64,000 bases of DNA. Origin: Nocardia cyriacigeorgica (GTDB lineage Bacteria > Actinomycetota > Actinomycetes > Mycobacteriales > Mycobacteriaceae). The translations under genes and the position numbers were made by a program. Under the pieces are notes generated by a model. That model made no database searches and was not told where the DNA came from. It saw only the letters and a program-made list of their open reading frames with translations. The stretch covers positions 1 through 64,000 of the forward strand of contig NZ_VBUT01000006.1 in assembly GCF_005863245.1 (NCBI RefSeq), read 5' to 3'. Positions 15,805-24,291 of this stretch are shown piece after piece; positions within the stretch are counted from its first letter, which is position 1; each line of letters begins with the position of its first letter.

Positions 15805-16209
15805 GTGACTACGGCTGAACGGCTGATGGCGCAGGGGCGTGCTGAGGGCATGGCTGAGGGGGAGATGCGTGGTCAGCGTGAGGTGCTGCTCCTATTGTTG
15901 GAGGCGAAGTTCGGTCTTCTACCGCCAGGTGTCGTGGCGGCTGTTCGAACGGCTGATCCGGCTGAGCAGTGGGTGTGGGCGCGGCGGGTTGTGATGGCGT
16001 GGACGCTCGGTGATGTCTTCAGCTGGTCCAGCTGGGACGAGGGGGAGATGCGCGGGGCCCGCTCGGCAGTTACCGGATTGCTGAAGACTAGGTTCGGTGA
16101 GCTACCGATCGAGTTCGAATCGATGGTCCAGGCGGCAGACTCGGACCAGCTGAGGATGTGGGGGCGGCGAATTCTTACCGAGTCGACGATCGAGGATGTC
16201 TTCGCCTGA
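15805..16209 (+). CDS. Double copy of Rpn C-terminal segment (134 residues)
   Basis: This is the third tandem unit, again starting with AAGGAGG-N5-GTG. It begins with the same Thr-Thr-Ala-Glu-Arg-Leu-Met-Ala helix. It holds two copies of the fold in one frame: residues about 1-70, and about 75-134, where Gly-Glu-Met-Arg-Gly-Ala-Arg-Ser opens the second, more diverged copy that ends Ser-Thr-Ile-Glu-Asp-Val-Phe. The two are joined by Phe-Ser-Trp-Ser-Ser-Trp-Asp. It lacks the nuclease core. It may bind two nuclease protomers; that is speculation. Confidence 0.5.
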   Translation: MTTAERLMAQGRAEGMAEGEMRGQREVLLLLLEAKFGLLPPGVVAAVRTADPAEQWVWARRVVMAWTLGDVFSWSSWDEGEMRGARSAVTGLLKTRFGELPIEFESMVQAADSDQLRMWGRRILTESTIEDVFA

Positions 16210-16229
16210 TCGGGCGCAGTCCACCGCCC

Positions 16230-16706
16230 TCATCGGTATTCGGTGGCCAGGTCGCTGTAATCGCGCCACTGGGGCATCGGCTGGGTGTTCAGGTAGGCGG
16301 TGAAACGGTCGAGCAGGTATTGCCAGCGGGGGCCGATCGTCGCGGCCTGCTCGGGGTGGACGTGGCGGCGGACCAGCTCGAGGTTGGTGACGACGCCGAC
16401 CTGGCTCAGGCGCAGTTCGAGGGCGCCGTCGCCGTCGATTCGGGCGTGGAGGTCGTTGGGGGCCGAGCAGTGGTCGACGTGGACGGTGAGGGGGCCGGGG
16501 ACGGGGCCGTCGTCGGGTTCGATGACGAGATCGGTGCCGGTGCCGGAGACCGCGCCGAACCAGCGCACGAGCTGGCGGAGCTCGGTGCAAGCGGCCCATA
16601 CCTCCAGGACCGGATGCCGGAACGAACGTAGATAGTGCAGCAGGACCAGGTCATCGGGGCAATCGTGTTCCGGTCGCACTTCGCCGAGCATCGACATCGT
16701 CGTCAT
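16230..16706 (-). CDS. SRPBCC/AHSA1-like protein
   Basis: This 158-residue protein has features of a START-like (SRPBCC) fold: Phe-Arg-His-Pro-Val-Leu-Glu-Val-Trp-Ala-Ala-Cys-Thr near the N-terminus, Leu-Val-Arg-Trp-Phe-Gly-Ala-Val-Ser-Gly-Thr-Gly-Thr-Asp-Leu, and a C-terminal helix with Gly-Pro-Arg-Trp-Gln-Tyr-Leu-Leu-Asp-Arg-Phe. Members bind small hydrophobic ligands or act in stress responses; the ligand is not predictable. It is convergent with the Rpn array, only 20 bases away. Confidence 0.6.
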   Translation of the reverse strand: MTTMSMLGEVRPEHDCPDDLVLLHYLRSFRHPVLEVWAACTELRQLVRWFGAVSGTGTDLVIEPDDGPVPGPLTVHVDHCSAPNDLHARIDGDGALELRLSQVGVVTNLELVRRHVHPEQAATIGPRWQYLLDRFTAYLNTQPMPQWRDYSDLATEYR

Positions 16707-16979
16707 CGGTGTACCTCCCGCGGTTCGCTGTCGCTGTCGAGAGTATTTCCCGTGGGCCGCTCGCGAATCGTGATTCGGTGCAATCGCTTACAGGCCGGCG
16801 CGTCGGCCACAGCGGCACCGGTATCAGTTCGGTGGTCAGATCCACCACCACCGCGATAGCCTCGCCCAGCCGCGGCGCGCCGGCGGTCGCGGTCACGCTG
16901 ACGACTTCGCTGGCGCATGCGGGCGGCGAGGTATTTGGGCGGACTCGATGGCGTACGTCGGCCGATGCTCGCCCACATG

Positions 16980-19382
16980 TCATCGGGCAACGAGTTCGAC
17001 GGCGGCGGACTCGATGGCGGATTCGTCGAGCAGAACCGTCGCCGCGGCCGGGCCGAGGGGAACGAAACTGTCGGCGCTGGTCACGCGGGCCAGGCGACCG
17101 GTGAACCCGGCGTCGAGCAGGACCGCGTACACCGATTCCGAGACGCCGCCGCTGCGCCGGGTCTCATCGGCGACCAGCACCCGGCCGGTGATCTCGGCGT
17201 GGTGGAGCAGATCGTCGTGCGGGAGCGGAGCCAGCCAGCGCAGATCGAGGACGCGGGCGTCGAGACCGCGCGCGGCGAGCCGACGCGCGACCCGCAGGCT
17301 CATCGGTACCCCGTTGCCGAAGGTGACGATGGTCAGGTCGGTGCCGTCGCCGTAGGTCCTGGTCCGGCCGATCGGCACATGCCAGGGCGCGGCCGCCGGG
17401 GCGAGCCAGCCGTCGTCGCCGGATTCGTACAGGTCACGGCGGTGATAGAGAGCGATCGGCTCCACGATGACGCACACCCGTCCGTCCACCCGCGCCGCCG
17501 ACACGCAGGTGCGCAGCAACGCCGCCGCGTCATCGGCACGGGCGGGCACCGCGACCACGAGCCCGGGAATATCGCGCAGCGCGGCCACGGAATTGTCGTT
17601 GTGGAAATGCCCGCCGAAACCCCGCTGATACGCCAGCCCGGCGACCCGCACCACCATCGGATTGCGGTAGCGGCCCCCGGAGAAGAACTGCAAGGTCGCC
17701 GCCTCGCCGCGCAACTGATCGAGCGCATTGTGCACATACGCCAGGTACTGGATCTCCGGGATCGGCACGAATCCGGCCAGCCCGGCGCCGAGTGCGCTGC
17801 CGAGCACACTCTGCTCATCCAGCAGCGTGTCGAACACGCGCCGCGCGCCGAACTCCTTACGCAAGCCCTTCGTCACCCCGTACACCCCACCCTTGCGCGC
17901 GACATCCTCCCCGAACACCAGCAGGTCGTTATCGCGGGCCAGCAGCGCGCGCAGGGTGTGGTTGATGCCCTGCGCGAGAGTCAGCGGAATGTGTTCGGCG
18001 GCAGAGGGTTCGGTCGAGGTTTGCGGATGTGAACTCGTTAGCAAGGCATCGGAGTTTTCGCCATCCGGCATTGAGTCGTGTTGTGGGCCAAGGCCCGGTG
18101 CGGAGGCGGTCGCCTGCCCGGGCACCCCGGGCTCGGACGGACCCTCCGAAGAAGTCGGGCTCGCTGGGCCGGGTGTTTCGGCTCTGCCGGGTTCCGCGGC
18201 TGGGGCGGGGGTTTCAGCGTCGCCGGGCGCTGCATGCGGGTGGGCGGTGCCGCGCTGGACGTCGGCCCGCACCAGGTCGGGATGTGCTGGTGCGAGCGGT
18301 GCCATCACCTGCGCTGCGGAGGTGAGTTTCGGTGCGTCACTTAGTTCCTCCGCTACCGCGGCGACCTGCTCGGCGATCGCGTCGTACCGGGCCAGCACCT
18401 CGTCCGGGGTGCTGATTCCGACGGTGATCAGCATGCGCGCGGTGGCGGTGACCGGGTCGCAGGCGGCGTCGGCGGCGATCGCGGACGACGCCCGGTAGGC
18501 GGTTTCGACATCGGAACCGGCGTGGCCGAGCAGCCGCACCGTGCGCAGACGCAGGAAGGCCGGGGCGCGGTGGGTGCGCACCCAGTGCACGGCTTCGGTC
18601 GCGGCGGTGAGGGCGTCGAGCAGATCGCAGCCGTCGGCGTCGAAATACCGCAGGCCCCGGCGCTGCCCGTAGGCGGTGGCGATCCAGTCGGGCGGTGTCG
18701 GGACGCTGATGCCGATGCCGTTGTCTTCGCAGACGAACAGGATCGGCAGGCCGACACCGAGATGCGCGGTGTGGACCGCGGCGTTGATGGCGCCCGCCGC
18801 CGTCGAATGATTGGCCGACGCGTCGCCGAAGGTGCACAGCACCACCGCATCCTGCGGCCATTCCCGGGCCACATCGAGCCGCACACCACGCTCGAGCGCG
18901 AACGCCAAGCCCACCGCGCGCGGCAGATGCGAGGCGATGGTCGAGGTCTGCGGTATCACCGCCGCGGGCTTGCTTCCGAACACCTTGTGCCTGCCGCCGG
19001 AGATCGGATCGGCCGCCGCCGCAACAACACCCAGCAGCACATCCCGGATCGGATCCAGCCCCGGCACCCGCCGAGCCCGCTGCACGAAGAACGCACCCGA
19101 CCGGTAATGCAGCAACGCCGGATCATCGACTCGCGTGGCGATCGCCAGCGCCGCATTGCCCTCATGCCCCGAGGAGCCGATGCTGTAGTAGCCGCGCCCC
19201 GCCCGCCCCAACCGCCGAGCCGCGAGATCCAGCTGCCGGCTCGTCACCTGCGAATCGAACAGCTCGACGCACAAACCCGCACTGATCCCCGGAGCCACCA
19301 TCTCCTCGGCCGCCCGCTTCACCCCCGGCACGGCAGCCCGCACAGCCGCCCGGAACTGCTGCTCGAGCTCCTGCTCGCTCAT
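16980..19382 (-). CDS. Fused alpha/beta 2-oxoacid dehydrogenase E1
   Basis: This 800-residue protein joins both E1 subunits of a branched-chain 2-oxoacid/pyruvate-type dehydrogenase. The alpha part (about 1-370) carries the thiamine diphosphate motif Gly-Asp-Ala-Ser then Asn, with Glu-Asp-Asn-Gly-Ile-Gly-Ile-Ser. The beta part (about 460-800) has Phe-Gly-Glu-Asp-Val-Ala-Arg-Lys-Gly-Gly-Val-Tyr and Glu-Ile-Gln-Tyr-Leu-Ala. A linker of about 80 Ala/Pro/Ser-rich residues joins them. The enzyme decarboxylates a 2-oxoacid and passes the acyl group to an E2, but no E2 or E3 gene is in the window. Natural fusions of this kind occur in actinomycetes. Confidence 0.8.
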   Translation of the reverse strand: MSEQELEQQFRAAVRAAVPGVKRAAEEMVAPGISAGLCVELFDSQVTSRQLDLAARRLGRAGRGYYSIGSSGHEGNAALAIATRVDDPALLHYRSGAFFVQRARRVPGLDPIRDVLLGVVAAAADPISGGRHKVFGSKPAAVIPQTSTIASHLPRAVGLAFALERGVRLDVAREWPQDAVVLCTFGDASANHSTAAGAINAAVHTAHLGVGLPILFVCEDNGIGISVPTPPDWIATAYGQRRGLRYFDADGCDLLDALTAATEAVHWVRTHRAPAFLRLRTVRLLGHAGSDVETAYRASSAIAADAACDPVTATARMLITVGISTPDEVLARYDAIAEQVAAVAEELSDAPKLTSAAQVMAPLAPAHPDLVRADVQRGTAHPHAAPGDAETPAPAAEPGRAETPGPASPTSSEGPSEPGVPGQATASAPGLGPQHDSMPDGENSDALLTSSHPQTSTEPSAAEHIPLTLAQGINHTLRALLARDNDLLVFGEDVARKGGVYGVTKGLRKEFGARRVFDTLLDEQSVLGSALGAGLAGFVPIPEIQYLAYVHNALDQLRGEAATLQFFSGGRYRNPMVVRVAGLAYQRGFGGHFHNDNSVAALRDIPGLVVAVPARADDAAALLRTCVSAARVDGRVCVIVEPIALYHRRDLYESGDDGWLAPAAAPWHVPIGRTRTYGDGTDLTIVTFGNGVPMSLRVARRLAARGLDARVLDLRWLAPLPHDDLLHHAEITGRVLVADETRRSGGVSESVYAVLLDAGFTGRLARVTSADSFVPLGPAAATVLLDESAIESAAVELVAR

Positions 19383-19533
19383 CCCCGCACCCCGCCGACT
19401 ACCCGCGCGCTCGTCACCAAGCGCCGCGACCGCCCGATGCCCCAGGTCATAACCGCCAGCCTACGACCGCCCGGCCCCCGTCTGCCCGCGCCGCGCGGCA
19501 CTCTCGCCAGCTGCACGGAGCTAGGGTGTAAGC

Positions 19534-20148
19534 ATGTCTGCACCGCGCAATGAGCCGGAGCGCATCGTCACCGTCGAGGAATTCCTCGCGGGCCCACCGG
19601 AGAACTTCGGCGAGATCCACGACGGTGTGCTCGTCGAATGTATGGCGCAATCACCCGAGCACGATCTTGTGGTGCGTCGGCTGGTGGCAGCGCTCGAATA
19701 CGCCATCGACCCCTCAGGGCCATGCCGTGAGGTACACAGCGATACGCCGGTGCGCCTGGCCGACGCGGAAACCTCCGACGCCAACCGGCGTCTGCGTGCC
19801 CGGTACCCGGATGTGCTGTTGCGGGATTGCAGCGACGGCGGCTACGACGTGCAGACGGTTGCGCAGCAAGCATTGCTGGTCGCCGAAATCACCTCGGAAG
19901 GCACGGTTGATGCCGACATCGGTATCAAGCGCGAGCTCTACGCGCGTGCCGGAATTCCCGTCTACCTGATCGTCCACTTCGACAAGGACTGGCAGCAGAT
20001 CACCGAGATCGAGGAATGCCGGCTCGATTGGTCAGGACGCCGATACGTCACCCGGCACACGCATACCGACGCGCTGGTGCTGACCACGCCGGTGACTCTC
20101 GCTGTGACGTTCGCCGAGCTCCAGAGCAGACTTCCTCGCCGCAGGTGA
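19534..20148 (+). CDS. Uma2-family putative endonuclease
   Basis: A 204-residue protein with the Uma2/DUF820 nuclease pattern: Phe-Gly-Glu-Ile-His-Asp-Gly at the start, Tyr-Pro-Asp-Val-Leu-Leu-Arg-Asp, then Val-Ala-Glu-Ile-Thr-Ser-Glu-Gly-Thr-Val-Asp with Lys downstream and Ala-Gly-Ile-Pro-Val-Tyr-Leu-Ile. These supply the Asp-Glu-Lys set of a PD-(D/E)XK site. The family is widespread in Streptomyces and Nocardia, usually without known function. A TAGGGT -10-like box (19522-19527) lies seven bases before the ATG, so the mRNA may be leaderless. Confidence 0.75.
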   Translation: MSAPRNEPERIVTVEEFLAGPPENFGEIHDGVLVECMAQSPEHDLVVRRLVAALEYAIDPSGPCREVHSDTPVRLADAETSDANRRLRARYPDVLLRDCSDGGYDVQTVAQQALLVAEITSEGTVDADIGIKRELYARAGIPVYLIVHFDKDWQQITEIEECRLDWSGRRYVTRHTHTDALVLTTPVTLAVTFAELQSRLPRRR

Positions 20149-20338
20149 ACCGAACGTATTCCTCCGCTGGCAGTACCGCGGTTTTCGACGTCCGCGCCGC
20201 GGCACGGCGGGAGTATTATTTTCCCTGTTCAACCCGCCCCACGGCGCGGAAGTGACCTGCCGGAGGGCAGGGAATCCTCCGTCGGCCGGTTCCGCCGCAG
20301 TGGTCGTCGAAGAGCCATCACCTACGGAGGCAACGATC

Positions 20339-20803
20339 ATGGGAATCGCCACGAGCATGCGGGAGTATCTCGACGGGCTGCACGTCCACTACGACGTGAC
20401 CACGCATGACAAGACATCGACCTCGGCGCGGACCGCGCAGGCCGGGCACATCCCCGGCCGGCAACTGGCCAAAGGGGTCGTGCTGAAGAAGAACGGCGGG
20501 TACATGGTCGCCGTGCTGCCGTCGAACCGCCTCATCGATCTGGCCGAGACCGGTGCGATGGTCGGCGAATCGGTGCGGCTGGCCTCCGAGGAGGAGGCCT
20601 CGGCGCTGTTCCCGGACTGCGAGACCGGCGCCATCCCGGTGGTCGCCGAGCCCTACCACGTGCCATGCGTGGTCGACGACCAGCTCGACCAGCGCGAGGA
20701 CGTCTACTTCGACGGCGGCGACCACAGCACCCTCGTGCACGTCTCGGGATCCGACTTCGCCCGGCTGACGTCGAGCTACCCGCACGGGCACATCACCATC
20801 TGA
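20339..20803 (+). CDS. YbaK/EbsC-type aminoacyl-tRNA deacylase
   Basis: A 154-residue protein with the YbaK/ProX editing fold: Lys-Thr-Ser-Thr-Ser-Ala-Arg-Thr-Ala-Gln, Lys-Gly-Val-Val-Leu-Lys-Lys-Asn-Gly-Gly and Ala-Val-Leu-Pro-Ser-Asn-Arg. The conserved lysine that contacts tRNA in the family is present. The start at 20339 follows ACGGAGG eight bases upstream; an open extension to 20252 lacks such a site. The family hydrolyses mischarged aminoacyl-tRNA (for example Cys- or Ala-tRNA-Pro). The exact substrate cannot be read from sequence. Confidence 0.8.
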   Translation: MGIATSMREYLDGLHVHYDVTTHDKTSTSARTAQAGHIPGRQLAKGVVLKKNGGYMVAVLPSNRLIDLAETGAMVGESVRLASEEEASALFPDCETGAIPVVAEPYHVPCVVDDQLDQREDVYFDGGDHSTLVHVSGSDFARLTSSYPHGHITI

Positions 20804-21067
20804 ACTCGGCGTCCCGGGCCGCGTCGGCCCTGGCCGCGCCGCCTCGAGCTGAGCGGCATTGGGCCGGGCTGCGACGAGCCCAGCCGAGCCGCGTTGGCCG
20901 AGGAACGTTGGGCCGGGCCACGACGAGACGGGCCGACGGGCGGTTGGGCTGGGCCGACGGAGCCGCGTCCAGACGAGCGGTCGGGCGGGCCGAGCCGCCT
21001 TGGGCCGAGCCGCGTCGGCCGTGCCAGCCGTCGATGGTCTCCCGGACGGCCGGGTAGCGCGTGAACG
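20804..21067. repeat. Low-complexity GC-rich intergenic sequence with imperfect repeats
   Basis: This convergent gap is built from loosely repeated words: CCGAGCCGCGT, TTGGGCCG and GACGAG recur with changes. Open frames through it are Arg/Ala/Gly-rich and not gene-like. It may be a decayed minisatellite. No clean terminator hairpin was singled out. Confidence 0.4.
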
Positions 21068-21823
21068 CTATCGCAGGGAGGCCGCTGCGGCCCGGTCGAG
21101 CATCCAGGTGGTCGACTCCGAACCGGAGGCCCCGGCGGCGGGGATGTCGACCGGTTCGGCGCCGGAGAGCGCGGCCGCGACGGCATCGGCCTTCGCCCCG
21201 CCGGCGACCACGAGCACCACGTGCCGGGCGTGCCGGATCGCGGGCAAGGTCAGGGTGACGCGGACCGGGGGCGGTTTGGGGGAGTCGGTCACCGCGACGA
21301 CCAGTTCGTGTTCCTCGCGCACCGCGTCGGTGTCGGGGAACAGCGAGTTGATGTGCCCTTCGCCGCCCATACCGAGCAGATGCAGGTCGAAGGCGCCGTA
21401 CTCGGCGAGGTGGGCGTGCACGGCGGCGGAGTATTCGGCCGCGGCGGCCACCGGGTCGGGGTATTCGCCGTCGGAGGTCGCCACCGGGTGCACGCGATGC
21501 GGGTCGACCGGCACATGATCGAGCAGCGCTTCGCGGGCCTGCCGGTCGTTGCGTTCCGCATCGCCTGCCGGGACGAAACGCTCATCGCCCCAGAACACAT
21601 CCAGGCGGGACCAGTCGATGTCGCCCGGATTCTCGCGGACTTTCCGCAACAGGCCGATGCCGGTGCCGCCGCCGGTGAGCACCACCGACGCCGAACCGCG
21701 CTCGGCTTGGGCCGCAACCACGACCCCGACGAATCGTTTCGCCGCCGCCGTCACCAGCGCGTCGGCGTCGGGATGGACCTCGACGGTATCGCCGGGGAAA
21801 TCCGAATCGGTGCTGCTAGACAT
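21068..21823 (-). CDS. pgl: 6-phosphogluconolactonase
   Basis: A 251-residue cytoplasmic enzyme of the NagB/SOL fold that hydrolyses 6-phosphogluconolactone in the oxidative pentose phosphate pathway. Motifs visible: Val-Leu-Thr-Gly-Gly-Gly-Thr near the N-terminus (phosphate loop), Trp-Gly-Asp-Glu-Arg-Phe-Val and Leu-Leu-Gly-Met-Gly-Gly-Glu-Gly-His. It overlaps opcA by eight bases and is last in the tkt-tal-zwf-opcA-pgl operon. It corresponds to devB (Rv1445c) of M. tuberculosis. Confidence 0.92.
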   Translation of the reverse strand: MSSSTDSDFPGDTVEVHPDADALVTAAAKRFVGVVVAAQAERGSASVVLTGGGTGIGLLRKVRENPGDIDWSRLDVFWGDERFVPAGDAERNDRQAREALLDHVPVDPHRVHPVATSDGEYPDPVAAAAEYSAAVHAHLAEYGAFDLHLLGMGGEGHINSLFPDTDAVREEHELVVAVTDSPKPPPVRVTLTLPAIRHARHVVLVVAGGAKADAVAAALSGAEPVDIPAAGASGSESTTWMLDRAAAASLR

Positions 21824-22736
21824 AGGTCACCCTTTCGATGCCGGCCAGCGCCTCGGCGTAGATGTCGTCGGCGTCGAGCCGGCGCAACTCCTCGGCGAGG
21901 CAGTCCCGAGCCTCCCTGCGCGCCAACGCGATCCGCTGATCCGGTTCCCCGGTGCGGGTGAGCGTGGCGGTGACACCGGTCTGCGGGCGGGTGATGCCGA
22001 TCGACACCGTCGGCCGATGCAGCTCCACCCGCAGTTCCCCGGTGCGTCGATACACCGGGCAGTCCAGGCGCCCGGCCAGCCAACCGGCCAGGATGTCGAG
22101 GGCCGGTTCGTCGCGCAGACCCGACACCGTCACCGATTCGACCGGCTCGAACGGCGGTTCGTCCATCGCCGCCGCCAGCAGCGCGCGCCAATAGGTGATC
22201 CGGCTCCACGCCAGGTCGGTATCGCCGGAGGCGTAGGAGTGGCGGCGCTTCTTGATGGTGGCCTGCGGATCGGCGGCGAAGGTGGCGTCGGTGATCCGCC
22301 GGGCGGCCAACCGGCCCACCGAATCCTTGGACGGGAATTCCGGCGCCCCACGCGGCCACCACGCCACCACGGGCGTGTCGGGCAGCAGGAACGGGATGAC
22401 GACGCTGCTCTCGTGATTGATCAGCTGCCCCTGCAACCGCAGCACGATCACCTCGGCGGCGCCCGCGTCCCCGCCGACGCGGATCTGGGCGTCCAACCGG
22501 GTCTCGGCGTCCCGGTCGCCGCGCGCCAAAACGACCACGCGGCAGGGGTGTTCGCGGCTGGCGTCGTTGGCGGCGTCGATCGCGTCCTCGGCCTCGGAGC
22601 TGTCCAAGGTGCACACCACCAGGGTGAGCACACGACCCATGGTGATGACACCGTTGCTCTCGCGCAGCTTCACCAGCCGTTTCGTGACTTCGCCGGTGGT
22701 GGTGTCGGGCATGTCGACGATCACGGGCGCCGCCAT
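21816..22736 (-). CDS. opcA: Glucose-6-phosphate dehydrogenase assembly protein OpcA
   Basis: This 306-residue actinobacterial OpcA homologue, like its relatives, has a Met-Gly-Arg-Val-Leu-Thr-Leu-Val strand, Val-Val-Ala-Trp-Trp-Pro, and Asp-Leu-Ala-Trp-Ser-Arg-Ile-Thr-Tyr-Trp-Arg. OpcA is needed for the assembly or redox control of Zwf in cyanobacteria and actinobacteria. It overlaps the zwf stop by 16 bases and the pgl start by eight. Gene order and sequence leave little doubt. Confidence 0.93.
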   Translation of the reverse strand: MAAPVIVDMPDTTTGEVTKRLVKLRESNGVITMGRVLTLVVCTLDSSEAEDAIDAANDASREHPCRVVVLARGDRDAETRLDAQIRVGGDAGAAEVIVLRLQGQLINHESSVVIPFLLPDTPVVAWWPRGAPEFPSKDSVGRLAARRITDATFAADPQATIKKRRHSYASGDTDLAWSRITYWRALLAAAMDEPPFEPVESVTVSGLRDEPALDILAGWLAGRLDCPVYRRTGELRVELHRPTVSIGITRPQTGVTATLTRTGEPDQRIALARREARDCLAEELRRLDADDIYAEALAGIERVTYV

Positions 22737-24286
22737 TCCCGGCCGGTGCGGGCCAGCATCTCATCGGCCGATTCGGGGCCCCAGGTGCCGGCCTCGTACT
22801 GTTCGGGTTTGCCGTTCGCGGCCCAGTGTTCCAGCACCGGGTCGAGGATGCTCCAGGACAATTCGACCTCCGCGTTCACCGGGAACAGCGACGGCACCCC
22901 GAGCAGCACATCCAGGATGAGCCGCTCGTAGGCCTCGGGGGAGGACTCGGTGAACGCCTCGCCGTAGCTGAAGTCCATGTTGACATCGCGCACCTCCATC
23001 CCGGTCCCCGGCACCTTGGACCCGAACCGCATGGTGATGCCCTCATCCGGCTGAATCCGCATGACCAGCGCGTTCTGCCCGAGTTCCTCGGTCATGGTCT
23101 GGTCGAACGGCAGATGCGGCGCCCGTTTGAACACCACCGCGATCTCGGTGACGCGCCGGCCGAGGCGTTTGCCGGTGCGCAGATAGAACGGCACCCCCGC
23201 CCAGCGCCGGGTGTTGACCTCGAGGGTCAGCGCGGCATAGGTCTCGGTGCGCGAATCCGGATCGAAGCCCTCCTCGTCGAGCAGCCCGACCACCTGCTCA
23301 CCGCCCTGCCAGCCCGCCGCGTACTGACCGCGCGCGGTGGTCTCGTCCAGCGGTTCGACCAGGGTGGTCGCCGAGAGGACCTTGATCTTCTCCATCTGCA
23401 ACTGGTTGGGCGCGAAGCTGATCGGCTCCTCCATCGCGGTGAGAGCGAGCAGTTGCAGCAGATGGTTCTGGATGACGTCGCGCGCCGCGCCGATGCCGTC
23501 GTAGTACCCCGCGCGTCCGCCGAGCCCGATGTCCTCGGCCATGGTGATCTGCACGTGGTCGACGTAGTTGGCGTTCCAGATCGGATCGAACAACTGGTTG
23601 GCGAAACGCAACGCCAGGATGTTCTGCACCGTCTCCTTGCCGAGATAGTGGTCGATGCGGAACACCGTCTCCTCCGGGAACACCCGGTTGACCAGCGCGT
23701 TCAGTTCGCGCGCGCTCTCGAGGTCGTGCCCGAACGGCTTCTCGATCACCACCCGCCGCCACGGCGTGCGCCCGTGCACCTGGGTGGGCTTGGCCAGCCC
23801 GTGCTCGGAGAGCTGATCGAGCACCACCGGGAACATATCCGGCGGAATCGACAGGTAGAAGGCGTGATTGCCGCCGGTGCCGCGTTCGGCGTCCAACCGC
23901 GCCAGCGTCGCCGCCAGCTGCGCGAAGGCGGCGTCGTCCTCGAAGGTGCCCTGGACGAAACGGATGCCTTCGGACAGGTGATCCCATACCTGCTGCCGAA
24001 ACGGCGTGCGCGCGTGCGCTTTCACCGATTGCAGCACGATATCGGCGAAATCGGCGTCGCCCATATCGCGGCGGGCGAAACCCACCAGCGCGAAACCCGG
24101 GGGCAGCAGCCCCCGGTTCGCCAGATCGTAGATGGCCGGCATGAGCTTCTTCCGGGACAGATCGCCGGTGACCCCGAAGATCACCATGCTGCACGGTCCC
24201 GCGATCCGCGGTACCCGCTTGTCCCGTCCGTCGCGCAGTGGGTTACGCCACCCGGCCGTGGTCGCTGCGTGCCCGGTACCGGCCAT
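22721..24286 (-). CDS. zwf: Glucose-6-phosphate 1-dehydrogenase
   Basis: A 521-residue enzyme that oxidises glucose-6-phosphate with NADP, the entry step of the oxidative pentose phosphate pathway. Visible signatures: nucleotide loop Phe-Gly-Val-Thr-Gly-Asp-Leu-Ser-Arg-Lys-Lys, substrate site Arg-Ile-Asp-His-Tyr-Leu-Gly-Lys-Glu, and Arg-Thr-Gly-Lys-Arg-Leu. Length is normal. It starts six bases after the tal stop and overlaps opcA, so all three are translated together. Confidence 0.96.
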   Translation of the reverse strand: MAGTGHAATTAGWRNPLRDGRDKRVPRIAGPCSMVIFGVTGDLSRKKLMPAIYDLANRGLLPPGFALVGFARRDMGDADFADIVLQSVKAHARTPFRQQVWDHLSEGIRFVQGTFEDDAAFAQLAATLARLDAERGTGGNHAFYLSIPPDMFPVVLDQLSEHGLAKPTQVHGRTPWRRVVIEKPFGHDLESARELNALVNRVFPEETVFRIDHYLGKETVQNILALRFANQLFDPIWNANYVDHVQITMAEDIGLGGRAGYYDGIGAARDVIQNHLLQLLALTAMEEPISFAPNQLQMEKIKVLSATTLVEPLDETTARGQYAAGWQGGEQVVGLLDEEGFDPDSRTETYAALTLEVNTRRWAGVPFYLRTGKRLGRRVTEIAVVFKRAPHLPFDQTMTEELGQNALVMRIQPDEGITMRFGSKVPGTGMEVRDVNMDFSYGEAFTESSPEAYERLILDVLLGVPSLFPVNAEVELSWSILDPVLEHWAANGKPEQYEAGTWGPESADEMLARTGREWRRP

Positions 24287-24291
24287 CTGGG

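Larger units (their letters stand above)
15125..16209 (+). repeat. Tandem array of Rpn C-terminal units (about 312-315 bp)
   Basis: Unit boundaries are marked by CCGATCTGGAC at 15125, 15440 and 15752, giving offsets of 315 and 312 bases. Each unit has the segment GATCGAGCAACTCGGTCCGCG, the AAGGAGG start signal and the C-terminal coding part. The spacer is also copied: GTCCGGCGATCTGATG and CGTCGTAAGTTGAGCGG occur before units two and three. A further coding-only copy lies at about 16030-16209. DNA-level identity is high at the unit starts and lower in the variable middle, so duplication followed by divergence is likely. Confidence 0.75.
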
